Shown here piece by piece: positions 63,241-64,000 of a DNA stretch of 64,000 bases. This DNA is from Sympetrum striolatum (lineage: Eukaryota; Arthropoda; Insecta; Odonata; Libellulidae). The stretch's first letter is position 1; each line of letters opens with the position of its first letter. The position numbers were made by a program, and so were the translations under genes. The notes under the pieces were generated by a model. It made no database searches. It was not told where the DNA came from and saw only the letters and a list, made by a program, of their open reading frames with translations. The stretch is taken from positions 55,994,939-56,058,938 of the forward strand of contig OX388351.1 of assembly GCA_947579665.1 (NCBI GenBank), given 5' to 3'.

Positions 63241-63715
63241 TGTGAGATAAATGCCACAAGGTGAACCAGAAATTTGGTCATAGTATATTACCCAATAATA
63301 TTATAGAGATAGGAAGGATCAAAGGTTATATAAAATTATTGAGCTGGAATTCAGTTTTACAGTAAATTGCGATGATTAGATAAGTTACTCACAAATGAAG
63401 GTAGAGATACAAGAGTAAGTAAGAAGCGAGTGAATAGCCAGAGCAAAACTCCTAAGAGTGTGATGTGCAAATAATGAAACAAATTTTTTCCATTGCAAAA
63501 TAGTGGTATATAGTGAAAAAATAAGGGATGCTGTAAAGCAGTATCATAATGTAATGAATAGATTCATTCAGTGAGAAAAATTACTCATCCAAAACTTTAA
63601 TTCCGTATTCATGAATGTAATGGATCGATAATTGCTAATTATAAAAAAATGATTCCTAAAATAGGTGATGTTGTACAGAGGAGCTTTTATTCGTATATAT
63701 ATCCCTCTAAAAAGT

Positions 63716-63787
63716 AAAGCTGGACCATATCACTTACATTCATAGATTGATATACTAATTAAAGATTAGAAAGCTATGTACTTAATA
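63716..63787. repeat. partial copy of the 63022 foldback
   Basis: Matches the right half of 63022-63166: cattcatagattgatatact, then aattaaagattagaaagcta and tgtact. Confidence 0.5.
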
Positions 63788-64000
63788 TTTTTTCTCTTTT
63801 TTTTCTTACTTGACTAGTACATACTGTATGCATTATTTTGATACTGTTTTTAAAAATAATATTCATTTATTTTTCCTCATAATGTACTTTATGGATGAAA
63901 ATCCATGTACATTTTCCTAGTTTTTCCATTTCGTTTTTCATGTTACTTTGTATATTGCTCTCTTTTTTAAATGTGAACTGATTCTTATTTATGTATTGCA
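63788..64000 (+). mobile_element. LINE with (TAA)n tail: 3' UTR, runs off the window
   Basis: Plus-strand sense copy of the 3' UTR seen antisense at about 51119-51345. Shared blocks: tgcattattttgatactgtt, catgttactttgtatattgc, and tttaaatgtgaactgatt before tgtattgca at the window end. About 40 bp between ttcttactt and gactagt are deleted relative to 50820-52179. The (TAA)n end should lie a few hundred bases beyond the window. Confidence 0.85.

Overview
The window looks like AT-rich, gene-poor nuclear DNA of an arthropod, probably an insect. I base this on the mobile elements: piggyBac-like TTAA elements, mariner, Tc1-like and pogo-like relics, two families of non-LTR retrotransposon, and a repeat built like the DINE-1/Helentron-type elements of insects. 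The species cannot be named from the sequence. I find no convincing host protein-coding gene, tRNA, rRNA or CRISPR array. Almost every recognisable reading frame is a decayed transposon.

Layout. 1-14 kb: a DINE-like element (1.4-2.5 kb, minus strand), a LINE 3' tail (6.4 kb), a 946-bp piggyBac-type element with TTAA duplications (11.6-12.6 kb), and a LINE 3' UTR split by a giant foldback element (12.8-13.7 kb). 14.6-16.3 kb: a 5'-truncated, mutated LINE reverse transcriptase on the minus strand. 16-26 kb: mostly unannotatable DNA with one LINE tail and one possible SINE head. 26.5-27.3 kb: a second DINE-like copy. 29.7-38 kb: a LINE 3' UTR, then a pair of Tc1-like inverted ends 7.6 kb apart, enclosing a nearly full-length but internally deleted LINE (32.0-34.4 kb) and other LINE debris. 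41.2-43.7 kb: a nest of DNA transposons, in which about 220-bp inverted ends enclose a P-transposase-like coding scrap, a pogo relic and a mariner MITE. 44.0-45.1 kb: a third DINE-like copy. 50.8-52.2 kb: a clean 5'-truncated LINE with target-site duplication and an open C-terminal reverse-transcriptase frame. 52.7-53.3 kb: a broken mariner transposase. 53.4-60 kb: several GC-richer islands of unknown role. 60.0-60.3 kb: a small GC-rich piggyBac MITE. 62.5-63.8 kb: short foldback repeats. 63.8-64.0 kb: the start of another LINE 3' UTR running off the window.

The parts do not form a pathway. They record successive insertions. The most informative items are the DINE-like family with variable numbers of a ~317-bp internal unit and a microsatellite, the foldback element inside a LINE whose empty site can be read from a sister copy, and the nested P/pogo/mariner cluster. 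All pairwise comparisons were made by eye, so boundaries are approximate unless a target-site duplication fixes them.
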